Assembly: GCA_037952775.1 (NCBI GenBank)
Contig: JBANAY010000001.1
Location: 2,232,001-2,296,000, forward strand
Origin: Clonostachys chloroleuca
Taxonomy: Eukaryota > Ascomycota > Sordariomycetes > Hypocreales > Bionectriaceae
DNA: 64,000 bases
Direction: 5' to 3'
The translations under genes were made by a program, and so were the position numbers. This document shows, piece by piece, positions 12,040 through 23,213 of the stretch; the first letter of the stretch is position 1; each line of letters starts with the position of its first letter. The notes below the pieces were generated by a model. That model was given only the letters and a program-made list of their open reading frames with translations, was not told the DNA's origin and searched no databases.

Positions 12040-15000
12040 GATCAGGGTATCAGACGAGGAGGCTAGAGATCGATAGAGGGCCCGGTACAGGCGATGCTAC
12101 AGAAGCAAATAAGAAAAGGGGCAAAAAAGTAAATAAATGGCGATCTATGCGGTTGTTCTAGGGCGCGGGCCGTTCTGAGTCGAGAGGGAGCGAGCGCAAT
12201 AAATAAAATAAAGCGTCGAGGGCTGCCGTTTCTGAGGCTCGGGGCGGCGGTGGAGGAGGGGCGGGAATGGGTTGGGAAGGAGCGGCTGTGGCGGGCAGCG
12301 GGCAGGTGATATATCAGGTGGATGGAGAGCCGCAACGACCAGAATGGACTGGAGGGAAGGTCCTTTCAAAACCAATCTGGCCGAGTGCACGATCGCCTAT
12401 GAGGGAGAGGGGAAGGACGAGAAAAGGGGACGGGACGGGATGCTGGGCAAACTAGGTAGGGCTGTAGGACGTTGGGAATTGCAACTGTGTGCCAGCCACG
12501 GGAGCTGGAGATGACCAGGGGGCTTGGCTGCTGGTAGGGGCCTAATAAAAGTAGTCGCTCACGGCCTTGCGTAGGTTATTATTATACGCAGGTAGCAAGG
12601 TAGCAGGTAGGGAGCAGGTATGTAATTAGGAACTTGGTTTGACCTCTACTAGCTCTGCTTAGGGGAGGAGGTGGGTGCTGATGGTGGGGTGTGAGAGGGG
12701 GTGGGATAATCTTCCTTGCCATGCCTGCTATGAGGTCCAATGCGAATGTAATGAGGGCAATGTAATGTAGAAGCAGACAGCGATGGGATGTGGGCGTGAT
12801 GTCTAAGACGCTGGCACCTGGTAGAGGGACTACCGCCCCGTGAACCATGTGCTTTGATTACTTACCCGCTCTTTGCCCGCCTGATTCCCATCTCAGCGTC
12901 ACTTCCACGCCCTCACGCGCAACTGCGACATCAACACGCCATCGCAGACAGCCGGACGAGGCAATATCTGCCGGTTTCTGTGTCCGTCGATCTATTTTTA
13001 TATTTTCCCCTTCTCCCAGCGTTGGAGCCGGGGCAATGTCCCACCAGAAGCCAATGTACTGGTTCGAGAGAGTTCCGTATGGGTGGCCCCTTGGCGGTTA
13101 GGTGGTCAGTAGTTTTTGCGACTGGCCTTGATGATACCATGCCGTCCTGCAGCTTGTGGTCACGATTATCACATTCTACAATAGCCGGTTCCAATTGAGA
13201 AGAGATAGAGAGGAAGTGGTCTCGGGCCTTGGTTGCTGCCTGCAGCATTTTCTCCCGCATCTGGCTTCTGTCGCTCGATCCGTTTCAAGACCATGCTTGG
13301 AGCAGGTCCGGTGAGGTCTCCCTCATACACATCTCTGCAGCATGCCTCCACCGCAACGACGTCACCCGGGACTTTTCCAACCACAAAGCCCTCGCCTAGA
13401 AATGTATGCAACAATCTATGTGCATGTACGCGGACGCCTTGGGAGAGAGAGCCACTCAATCGAGATAAGGCACAACCAGCGCGTGTGAGGCTAGTGATCT
13501 GAAGGTCGGGCCTGACGAACCCCCTGGATGGTTAGATGGAGGGGCTTGTACCATGCCGGCTCCTCTCCTCGCACTTCTGCAAGTAAGTGGCCCGTGGGTG
13601 ATATTGGGCATGCGATTAATTAATTGCAAATTATCCTGTTGCAGCCCGGTAGCCTGACATTTCTGCCGCACGGCCTCCTTTCCTGCCTGGCTCGAGCTCG
13701 GGAAATTTTCTGTCATTGTGCTTTGGGCCAGAGAACATTCTGTCTGTTTCGTGGGGAGGAGGGGGCATAGGCAGGCAGGGGGGTATGTGATACGGGAACG
13801 GCTTGATTACTCTTCTGATCGTCCCCCTCCCCTTTCCTTTCTTTTTGGCGCACGCTATGCATTATTATTTCCACCTTGTCTCTCATTGGAGGTCTGGGAG
13901 GTTCATGTACAGACAAGGAAGTGGCTAGTATGTACAATGCGCGACCCTTCATGACGCTAAGTCGCTGCTGTTGGTTGGCTGCACAGCGCAAGCATGAGTC
14001 ATGTGCCGCCATGTAGCTGTATGTGCTGCGCGTAACTGCAGCCACGAAGAAGCTAACGAGGTCGCCTCGCTTGCCGGCATAAATGTGACGATTCCCATGA
14101 AATACGCAGGTGAGGCGCGACAACACTCGATACAAAGGAGGGGGGAACAATGGGCAAGGGGAACGGCACGCGCCATGTGCTTGTCACAGTGGAGCGAACC
14201 GCCCGAAATATTTAGGGCCCGCGGCATGAATCCTAGGTGGGCCTAGCAGGCGACTGATGATCATTAGTGGCGCTTTGCTAGATGTGGTGCGGGCTGCACA
14301 GCACTAGGAGCGCCTAAACTAGTTGCCCTGGAGGGGTCACCAGCTGACGGGATCCTCCATGTCGATATGCCCTCAGTCGCAGGTGGTTGAGACTGTGCTC
14401 GCGTCGTACCTGCCGCGTTCCTGCGAACAAACTTGCGACTTAGCTGGCATTTCGTCCCGCTTCCGGCTGCGAAAACACCCAGGCATGCCCCTCGTCTTTC
14501 GCTTCTCGTACAACGTGTTGTCTCCCATGGCCCGGTACTAAGCCGTCACGTTCCATCGGCACGTAGCAATATCATCCTTACTCATTACTAGTGCGTTCGC
14601 ATCGGCGAGATCAAGATGGGCTAGGCTTGCGGACGGCCAGCCAAGCGGACAATCTATCTTCTAAAGTCATTCTCTCAACTCGAGCATGGACGATTTTCAG
14701 TTTCGGTTTCAGGACCATTACGAGCTGAAAACCCTCGGGCCTTGCTTGCTTCAACTCATCGGCTACAAGGGCCTGGTTCCCGTCCGCAAGGACCTTCTCG
14801 TGCGCCCCTAGTCCCTGCGCCGTCGGTGAAAGTAAGTGGGAAAGCATGGCAATATTGTGGACAGCGCCTCTTTTGACTTTCCATACTCTACCTACCGTCA
14901 AAACAAGTTAGCCAGGCGAGGTGGTCAATGGCTCGCCCTCACAGACTGGCTCCAATTCAGACATGGCCATCCACAGGTTGGCAGACCCAGGTCTCCAAGG

Positions 15001-15894
15001 GTGCGCAGAGGAGTGGCAACATGGGGCTGAAAGACTTTCTGCTTCTACCCACCCTGAGCGAATATCCCATTGACTTTTACGTTGAGTTGGGTACTTAGCA
15101 ACTCACAACTCAAACGCCATGGTATCATTCGCGGGAAACGATAATGCCCGCCCGCCCCCTGCTAAGCCAATGTCTTTATCCTGCATCCGCGCCGGACAAC
15201 ACGCAACCTACCATGCATTGGCAACTTCCTATTACTGTCGTCTTTAATTATGCTGTCTCACATTGTCTGGTTGGAAAAGACCCAGCAGCGATATAGTTGC
15301 TGATCAACTCCTCCAGTTCGAGACAAGCTTTGGTGTGCCAGGTCACTAGAGTGCACCTCCAGGGCAAGGGCCTCCCACCAATGACAGCAGAAAGCCTGCT
15401 CGTCAACCAAGACATGATAGTCTCTAGAAGTCGTACTGGAGGGGTGCGCCCCTGTCTATGGTGTTCGCGGTTTAAATCCGGGTAGTTGTTGAACTATCCA
15501 GCATACCGTTTCATCGGTCGCCACGCGTGGGGCCTCTGCTCGTTGGACCAAACTCTACGCATTCTCCACACTCGGCTGCTTGCCCGAACTAATGAAGAGC
15601 CATTAACAATTCCGAGGGTTTGCTACGTGGTGAAGCGCTGCTGTATACCGCGCAACGATGGTGTGGTGGAGATGGGAGGTGGTCGAACTCTCTCTCGGAA
15701 ACCCCCGAGAAAACCTCCGCGATTGGGATCTGTGATGAATCCTGAGTGAATCGAACAGGAGTCTCCTGTCGACGAGCTAAGAAAAAAGGATATCCCGCCA
15801 ATAAGCCACCCCCAACTAGGTTCAATAACTTGGGCAGATCAGACACGGCCGGCTTACTTCCATTCAGACTACCTACCAATGGCAGTAATCACCA

Positions 15895-15929
<35 letters not shown>

Positions 15930-16856
15930 CGTTGTCGATCCTGAGCTCGTCCCCGCCACCTTGATTTTTGTTCCCTCTACCTTCCCTCCTTGCTCTTCCC
16001 CTGGGCTCAGGGATTCCCCCTTATGCACGTCAATCAGTAGTAAGCCTATATCCCGGAACAGTCCATCCACGGCAGCGAAAATGTAACCCAGCCGAGCTCC
16101 CCTTGCCGGAACGGCAAAATTTTCTTAATTTTATTTCTGCAAACTCCCAAGTTCCCAACCCTTCTATAATGACCAGGACTAGGCTTCAGGAGGCGGGCCG
16201 CGCCAATCACCTTGCAAGGTAGCGCAACGATCGATCTATCGTAAAGGCTGAGAGCCGGGGAAAGCGGAAGGGGAGGGGGTGAGTGTCACTGGGAAGCATT
16301 CTCCTTGTTCGTCCGGTGTTATCGTCGGCTCTTTGTCGACAGGTACCATGCGACATCATACGTATTTGTACCTACACAAGGACGTATGCATGCACCCTCT
16401 TGGCAGATGATGCTGTTGCAGCTTGCCATCGGGACCTTCCAGACAAGCGTACAAAAGAAGGGACAAAAAGGGGGTTGTAGAGCGCTGGACTTTAACCACT
16501 TCAGGTGTAAAATTGGAGGGTTGGAAATTGGATGAAGTGGAAGCTTACCGTCTACAGAGTTTCAGGTCCCTTCAGAGCGTTCTCGTGGCCATCCGCCACG
16601 TTGTCGTCATCTGTTCTTGACTACACTACTCCGTGATTGTCTCATTCCCATCGGCTAGACGGTCCAGCCGGATAATTTCAAATGTCAAGCAACGATTGGC
16701 CCGCTTCACACATGATAAGAGAGATAATTGCCCTTTGCAGAATCATGCTGTATCAAATATATGTAAACACCGTAGCCGGCGCGGTAGTTCGCCTCTGTGC
16801 AAGAAAACAAAAAAAAGAACCCGGCAAGTTGAAAGCAAAAGCCCCATTCATTTCTC
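12040..16856. other. Long gene-free stretch
   Basis: Nearly 5 kb without a supported gene. The part nearest 12,040 is the promoter side of the epimerase-like gene and is GC/purine-rich. A (TCG)n microsatellite lies at 15,895-15,927. All ORFs are short and lack recognisable motifs or splice partners. A weak T-loop-like sequence near 15,470 was examined for a tRNA and not accepted. Confidence 0.6.
15895..15927 (+). repeat. (TCG)11 trinucleotide microsatellite
   Basis: Eleven uninterrupted TCG units in non-coding DNA. Read on the minus strand they give a poly-Asp run in an ORF with no other protein-like features, so the ORF is not called. Confidence 0.95.
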
Positions 16857-17831
16857 TCATCGCTTCATGCTGCCAATGAGCTCCCTCTGTGCCTCTCTGT
16901 CCCTCGCGCCCTCGCTCAGGCTGCCCACGCTTCGCAGGTCGCCGACGACGTCCTTGGCCTTGCCGAAGTACACCTCCTGGAGCAGGTTGCGCATCTTGAG
17001 CTCCATGTCTTCCACTAGGCGGCCCACGTTGGCGATGTGGCTGTCGTCGTTGTCGACGGGCAGATCCTGTTCCACCTGCCGAGTCATGTTGCCACTCAGG
17101 TCCAGCTCGCCCAGGGAGCCCCCGTGGCCGACAGTGAGAGGATCACGGTGGAGGTGAGCTTGTAGTGGGTGTTTCGGCCGCGCTCAATGGCCTCGAATAC
17201 GTGGATCGAGTCCCAGACACCCTCGGTGCTCCCGCCCGGGGTCGAAGCTGCACACCGCAATATCATGTTAGCCTGGCTGAATTTGCGATTTCGTTGAAGG
17301 GAAGGAACGTACACTTCTTCAGCAGGACAACGCCGGCGAACCCATCATCGAGGTTCCAGAAGTAGACACTGCTCACGCCTCCCTCGTAGTACAGCTCCCT
17401 GTAGATGTCAAAGGCCTCGTTGGCCTTGACCTCCATCCTGCGCACCCTCTCGCTGGGGATGGCGCCCTCTCCGGCCCCCTCGCTCTCGCCGGCGCCGCTC
17501 ACGCCTCCCGCGCCAGCCTCGTCCAGGGGCGGGTCGAACTTGTTGGACCAGGGCGACCGGTAGCTGTCGCCGTCGCGGTTGTAGTCGCAGAGGAGGAACT
17601 CCCGCCCCGTGTCCTTGCACCGCTTGACGGTGAGGGGCTGGTCGACGGACGCGAGGAGGTCCTCGGTCAGGTCGGGGGCCAGGGAGATAATCGAGTTCAG
17701 GTGCTCAGATGTGTGCTTGGGGTTGAGGCGTCGGAGCAGGTCCCTATAGGTTCTCGTCAGCTCTGGTTGATTTTGGGATGGGATCCAGGGGATTCTTACA
17801 ACGCCGAGTCGAAAGGGTCAACAGCCGCCAT
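16857..17831 (-). CDS. cap2: F-actin capping protein subunit beta, with one frameshift
   Basis: Beta subunit of the heterodimeric capping protein that blocks actin filament barbed ends. Exons: 17800-17831 ([10 protein letters not shown]...), 17313-17743 and 16857-17247, with introns of 56 and 65 nt. Family landmarks: [97 protein letters not shown] and [19 protein letters not shown]. The reading frame breaks at 17119-17123, a C5 run on the plus strand. One extra base there joins LSATG to [15 protein letters not shown] and gives 284 residues, the usual length. A Gly/Ala/Glu-rich insertion of roughly 20 residues sits between DPPLDE and the conserved [11 protein letters not shown]. The break is probably a sequencing error; a pseudogene is much less likely because all other landmarks are intact. 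Confidence 0.93.
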
Positions 17832-18633
17832 CTTTGAGGAGAGCAGGCGTTGGATTGATATCTATGCAGATTTTAAAAATGCAATGGGCCACGCAAGATG
17901 ACAAGGTCAGTCGGTGTAGAGTTGTCGTCGTCGATAGGGATGCGCTACAAGAGTGTTTATTGACGAGGTGGAGGCTGCACCTACGGACAGACACAGGTGC
18001 TAGAAGTCAATGGCGGGGTTCGTTCGTGACAGAGTGCCCCACATAAGCTCTTGGGTGGGATACAACCTTGGCAGCTACCTGTCCTTCAGGGTAAACAAAG
18101 GCTGGACCTTGCAAGGGGAGCTCAGCTCATTCCATCGGAGAGCTCCTCAAGCACCACGCCTCACCCATTGACGAATTGCACAGCGAGGATTCAACTTTGT
18201 TGGAGGAAATCACATTAGGCGGATTACGCAATCTGTACTCCTCTCGAAATAAATCAAGCGATTTAACAAAAACGAGAACAAGGACAGATCTTACTAGCTT
18301 CGTAGCAGGAATACAGACAGCTCTCTCCTCCCCAAAAGACAAGAGCTTCCAACGCCTCCAGTCAAACGCCCATAAAAATGATAATGCGACACGCTCTGCT
18401 CCTGCTGCCGACCTTGCTCCCTTTCTGCACCGGCCAAAAAATATAGCGGTCAAAAGTCCCATGGGAGCAGATGGACCTCGCCTGAAGAAGCGTATAACAA
18501 AAAAAATTCAGACCCCCAGTAAATATAGAAACCGTCACCAAGACCCGAGTAAATAGAACCTCCTAGAGAAGTATACCTTTCTCCTCTTTTCTCTTTCTTT
18601 CGCTTTCTGTTCCTCAATCTTGACAATTGCTTT
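17832..18633. other. Intergenic between capping protein beta and BAH-PHD gene
   Basis: Downstream of the minus-strand BAH-PHD gene and upstream of the capping-protein gene. A pyrimidine-rich tract lies at about 18,577-18,620. The plus-strand ORF at 18,176-18,556 is Ser/Lys/Thr-rich low-complexity sequence and is not supported as a gene. Confidence 0.6.
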
Positions 18634-20069
18634 TCAATCGACCAATTTCTCGCAGAACAAGCAGAAGACTTGCTCGTACCACTCCTTCACACCGCCCTCG
18701 ACACCCTCTCGCAGATCCTTGACATGCCAGGCCGTCATACCGTCACCGAGGCGGAGATTGGCCTCGAACAACCCGCGATAAGGCTCACGCTTAGTCGTCT
18801 TCTTCTTTGCGGCGGGGAATGGCGCAGCGGCTCCGGGGGAGAGATGTAGGTTGGGAGCTTGGTGGGCTGCTTGTCGTTGTCGGTATCGCCGCTGTCGGTG
18901 TCGGCGTCAGGTAGGACATCCTTCTTATCGTCGGCTTCTACGGATCCTGGCTCGGAAGCTGATTCGAATACTTGCGGCGTGGTCTTGCCCAGGCGATCAA
19001 ACACCCTCATTAAAGCATCGTGGCGAAGGCAGTCATCGTGCATCCATTTTCCACAGCTCTTGTTCGTGCAGCCAACAAGCATCTTGTCCGGGTTTGCGGG
19101 GGTCTTGCATTTGCACACGGGTCTCGCGGGCTACAATCAATGGTCAGTAACGCCTAGGTGGGACAAAAGAAAGCTTAGTGAGGTGGCCGTACGGTCAGTT
19201 CTGTAGTGTTGCAGTTAAAAATCTGTCTCCAATAGAGCGATGACTGCGAATCGTCCTCGTCTGATTCTGCCCAGTACTCGACCTTCGCAGCCATGGTCAC
19301 ACTGACGGCGTTGATTATATCCACTATGATGTGTGTTAGAGCAGGCAGCAGGAGATGGGTGACATGACCATGCATGTGTCACGTACTATGATTGGACGCT
19401 ATTAATTCATGCTTGCCGTGATACGGCTGGCGGCCGCGGATGGTCTTCCGTCCATCAGTTGTAGAAGCGGAGAGCTCGTCAGGCCAGTACATCCAAAAGA
19501 CGCGCGCGTAGACGTTCTGCTCATTAAGGGCCCGGATCTCCAGGATCCGGGCAACCCAGTCGTTGGAGCGAGGGGACTGGGAGGCACCAGAGCCGTCAGG
19601 CGTGGCCTTTAGTCGCTTAATACTCTCCTCATTCGCGACGTAGACAAAATCGTCGGTGTGAAACTTTTCCTTGCCGACTGGGACGATGACGCGATTTAGT
19701 CAGTTACTGTGGTTTTACGCCAAGAAATTCATCTTGATGGTGCTGCCAGCATGGTAGCTGGGGGTGGGAAGGGAGATGAGGTGACTTACGGACGAAACTG
19801 TTGTATCGTGTCATGGCCTGCCAGTCGACATGTGGGGAGACCGAGTACTTGACATCGAGCGCATCGTTATTCTTCATCTTCCCAATCGGCGCATAGGGCC
19901 ATGCCTGCGATTGCCACTCCGACCGCCTATCTTCATCGTGCCCCTCGCCTTTGCGCTTTTTTGCGTTCTGGTGCTGCTCAGCAGCGGTCAATGGCCGAGT
20001 CTGGACCGAGAAGGGACATTCGGCACGATTCTCGTCCGCGGCGGACCTCGGGCGCTTAGTTGATGGCAT
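18634..20069 (-). CDS. BAH-PHD domain chromatin reader (EPR-1/BP1-like), with one frameshift
   Basis: Exons: 19790-20069, 19387-19677, 19193-19323 and 18634-19130, with introns of 112, 63 and 62 nt. Residues about 95-230 form a BAH domain (KFHTDDFVYVANEE, DWVARILEIRALNEQNVYAR, VFWMYWPDEL, then a conserved GRxPYHGKHELIASNH stretch). Next comes a Cys/His-rich PHD-type finger from VCKCKTPANPDKMLVGC to CGKWMHDDCL. A conserved C-terminal block (REPYRGLFEANLRLGDG, VKDLREGVEGGVKEWYEQV) lies in another frame. The frames join if one base is added in the G5 run at 18835-18839, giving 399 residues exactly in phase. The N-terminus is basic (STKRPRSAADENR), fitting a nuclear protein. The fungal BAH-PHD protein EPR-1/BP1 reads H3K27me3 in Polycomb-type repression; orthology here is inferred from domain order only. 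Confidence 0.85.
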
Positions 20070-21120
20070 TCCGACCGCGGTGTGTCAATAGTAGTTGGTG
20101 ATGGGTGTGAATGGGAAGCTGCAGGCGATGGTGAATGTCTCCGTCAGGCGACAGTGCAGTCGCGAGATGGCGAGGCGGGTGCGAAAATCTTGTGAATAGC
20201 GCGTGGGTGCAGAACGCGACCGCCCTGAGAAAAAGCTATGCGCAACGGCAATCGGGGACGCGACCGGTCTCAAAGCGGGCGAAAAAAAATCAACACGGGT
20301 CTGGCAGAGGCCGAGGAGCTGGATTTGCTCTGCTCCAGCTAGTCCACAGCGTGGGAGGTGGTGCTGTCGCGCGAATATACAATGACGACGGTGCTCCAGC
20401 AAGGGGAAAATATATGGTACAAGATTGGATAATTCTCGCCAGAACTACATGGAAGAACGCGTCTGGAGGGGGAAGGGTGGCAGGAGGGACGAGATCCGCG
20501 CGCTACCAGTAGATCTTTTTGGCTGTTGTCGATGACTAAGCCGCCTCCAGGGGAGGTTGGAGAGGGATATGGCAGTGTGGTACTCGCTGGAACGGGTACA
20601 CCGGTATGGGCGCCGGGCAGTAACGTGCAAGTAAAATTGGGTGGGCTGTTACTTGGCCGAGGCCACATCAAGTCGACCACCTCGAGCAGTACAAGTCCCG
20701 ATGTAAACAAAGCGATGGCTTGATCGCCTTGGCAGTCGTGATGCCACAGAGGAGCTGGGTCAAACGAGAGAGAGAAAAAGAAACGAAAGGGAAAAAGAAA
20801 TGAAACGAAATAAAAGGAGGCGGGTGCATATGTTGAGGCTGGGAGGCGAGCCCCTTCGGCCAACTCACGCTCGGGTCGCTCGTGCGACAGCCCAGTCGGA
20901 TTTTGTTTACACTCATTGAGGGCTCATTTTCCAAGCAGCACAGCATCAAGATTGCTACTACGTAAAAAGTACCATATATCCAATCCAACCATTCGACACT
21001 AGGGGACATACCCAAGTCGAATTGTATCCCCCAACCGGAAGAGAGTGAATCAACCAGACAGAAATCCAAACCATATTTCATCAACGTCCCAACGCCAGGC
21101 GCTATGCATGCAAACAGAAA
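20070..21120. other. Intergenic between BAH-PHD gene and Atg22 gene
   Basis: Promoter side of the BAH-PHD gene. A purine-rich tract, almost free of C and T, lies at about 20,761-20,822 (pyrimidine-rich on the transcribed-sense minus strand). No supported ORF. Confidence 0.55.
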
Positions 21121-23213
21121 CTATAAACCAAACCACAGGGCAGGCAAGGTACGATGGAACAACTGTAATGCTCTAGTACCGCGGGGGCTGTACTGTGCGG
21201 CGTCCTCGCTGCCCTCGTAATCCGCAATCATGCCACGAGTTTCCGCATCATCACCCGTCTCTCCTCCACCCACAACTTCTGCGCCCTCGATTGCCCGCGC
21301 AAGCTTTCCGCCCTCAATCTTGCCCCTTTCTACATCGATGAACCAAAGAATGAATGCAGGCAGACCAATGAGTGCCGCAAGAAACCAGAACGCCGGCCGC
21401 ACAGTTCCAGATGAGTCAATGATGGCGCCAACAATGGCGGGGCCGAAAACACTCGATCCCTTGTCTGTAATGGCAAACAGTGCATAGAATGCAGCCTCGG
21501 AGCCTGGCGGGATGAGCTCTCCGTACAGGGATCGACAGTAACTGCTGAGCCCGCCCAAGATAAGTCCGTAGAGGGCGGCCAGAGGGTACATCTCCCACGG
21601 CTCCTGCAGCCCGAAGACCCCCCAGCGTTGGACAAAAGGTAAATAGCCCAGGAGGCCGTAGAGTGGGATGAGCTCGAAAAGGCCGATGCACACGAGAATG
21701 ACATGATGGGGCTTCAGGTTGAACTTCTTGGAGATGCCCGACCAGCCAAAAGCACCCACCACTCCGCAAAGTGTAGTGATGACATTGATCATGCCCAATG
21801 CCCAGGCTTTCATATGCAACTGCGTCTTTGCAAACAGGATTGCCGTCGATGACGTAGTCGCAATGGCGTCGGAGAGAAGAAACCAGGCAGCAAGGAAAAT
21901 GATGATGTCGACGAGGCGTCTTGCAAGCAGAATGGTTCTGAAGAGTGACTTCCAGGCGTATATGATATAGGATAACCCCCCTTTCGATCCATCTGTCAGC
22001 GGCGGGCCTGGCCTAGGGCGTAGCCACATAGCCGCAGGGATTGTAAAAATGGTCCACCATGCTCCAACAATGAAGAGGACGACCCGTTGCGCCCAAGTAG
22101 GAGTAGCCTTCATTGCCAGAAGAATGACAATAGCCACGCACTGAAGAAATAGCCCAGCGCAATACCCAATGCCAACACCTTTGGCCGAGATTGCCGATGA
22201 AATCTGCATTTCCTTCGACATAACTTCGTCTTGGCTTGGCTTAAGGCTATATCCAGAGCCGGGACCAAAACTGTCATCGAGAAGAGGAGACGTCGAGTCG
22301 GCACGAAGATCCCCAGTCGAGTCTGCAAGCGCTCGAGATTCCAGATGCGAGTTCACCAGGTCGGGTGACAATGGGTCCCGGGCCTTGATGACCTCGGGAT
22401 GGTTTCGCACGAGAACAGGGAGGAAGGAATTGAGAAGAACAAAGGACGCGCCGAAGGCCGTGTTGGAGATGATGGTCAGCATCGAGCCGAGGATATAGTT
22501 CGTCTTGGTGATGAAGATGTAGCACATGACAGAAACGCTGCCGATCCAAGCAAATGTCAGGAGGAGCTTCTTCCGGTAGGCGCCGTGGTCTGCGGCGCAG
22601 CTGATACTGACGACGAGTAATGCCTGGAGGAGAACACTGGCGGAAAAGGTGTACATGGCGAAGCTGGCCGTGTTGACCGGGATGCCTATTACATCCACCA
22701 CGCAAGGTCCCGTCCCGTCGCCTTTGCTCTCACTGCTGCCGCATGGTTTCGTCGGGTCGGATACGAGGTAGCCATTCTCGCGTGCGAGGGTCTCGAGGAG
22801 AATCGGTATGAATGAGCCTATCGCATGGGGTGTGAGTGAGCTTCCGGCAAGCATGAGTCCCTCGCGAATGGGGCGAACATACCAATTCCGCAGACCATAT
22901 ACGTTTCAGACGCGAAGGCATACATATACCAGCCTGCCAGCTCCTTCTGGCTCGTCGGGCGAGCATCGTGGCCCGAGTACGCGGGAACCTGCAGCCGCCT
23001 CGGCACGTCGCCGCCCTCGTCCTCTCCGTCGCTATGGCGGGAGCTCATCTCAGCATCAGAGGTGTACGAGAGTTCGTCGTCGGCCTCGAAGGCGGATGTC
23101 GCGAAGGATCTGTGAGAGTCTTTGGACAGATGAGAGAAACCCGACTGGTGCCTCCGACCTTGCAGTTGAGGTCGTGGAGGCTGAAGGTTCCCGGCCATTG
23201 CGGCTGGGCCCAA
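21121..23213 (-). CDS. atg22: Autophagy-related protein 22 (vacuolar amino-acid effluxer)
   Basis: Membrane transporter of the vacuole that exports amino acids after autophagic breakdown. Two exons: 22883-23213 and 21121-22817, joined across a 65-nt intron (donor GTATGT, acceptor GATAG) so that MVCGI continues into [15 protein letters not shown], the conserved Atg22 junction. The product is about 675 residues with a hydrophilic N-terminus rich in Ser/Asp/Glu, [18 protein letters not shown] at the first membrane segment and about ten further hydrophobic spans. A long hydrophilic loop (roughly [19 protein letters not shown]) lies mid-protein. Late landmarks include [20 protein letters not shown] and [11 protein letters not shown], typical of the family. 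An alternative start Met lies five codons downstream. The plus-strand ORF over exon 1 is a shadow. Confidence 0.95.

Noticed and set aside
15400..15490. Possible tRNA or tRNA remnant (GGTTTAAATCC-like T-loop)
   Set aside because: The acceptor and anticodon stems do not pair convincingly; no cloverleaf could be drawn.
16633..17157. 174-aa plus-strand ORF
   Set aside because: Its second half is antisense to the last exon of capping protein beta; Ser/Arg-rich shadow.
18176..18556. 126-aa plus-strand ORF with Lys/Arg-rich C-terminus
   Set aside because: Low complexity, no motif, lies in the 3' flank of the BAH-PHD gene.
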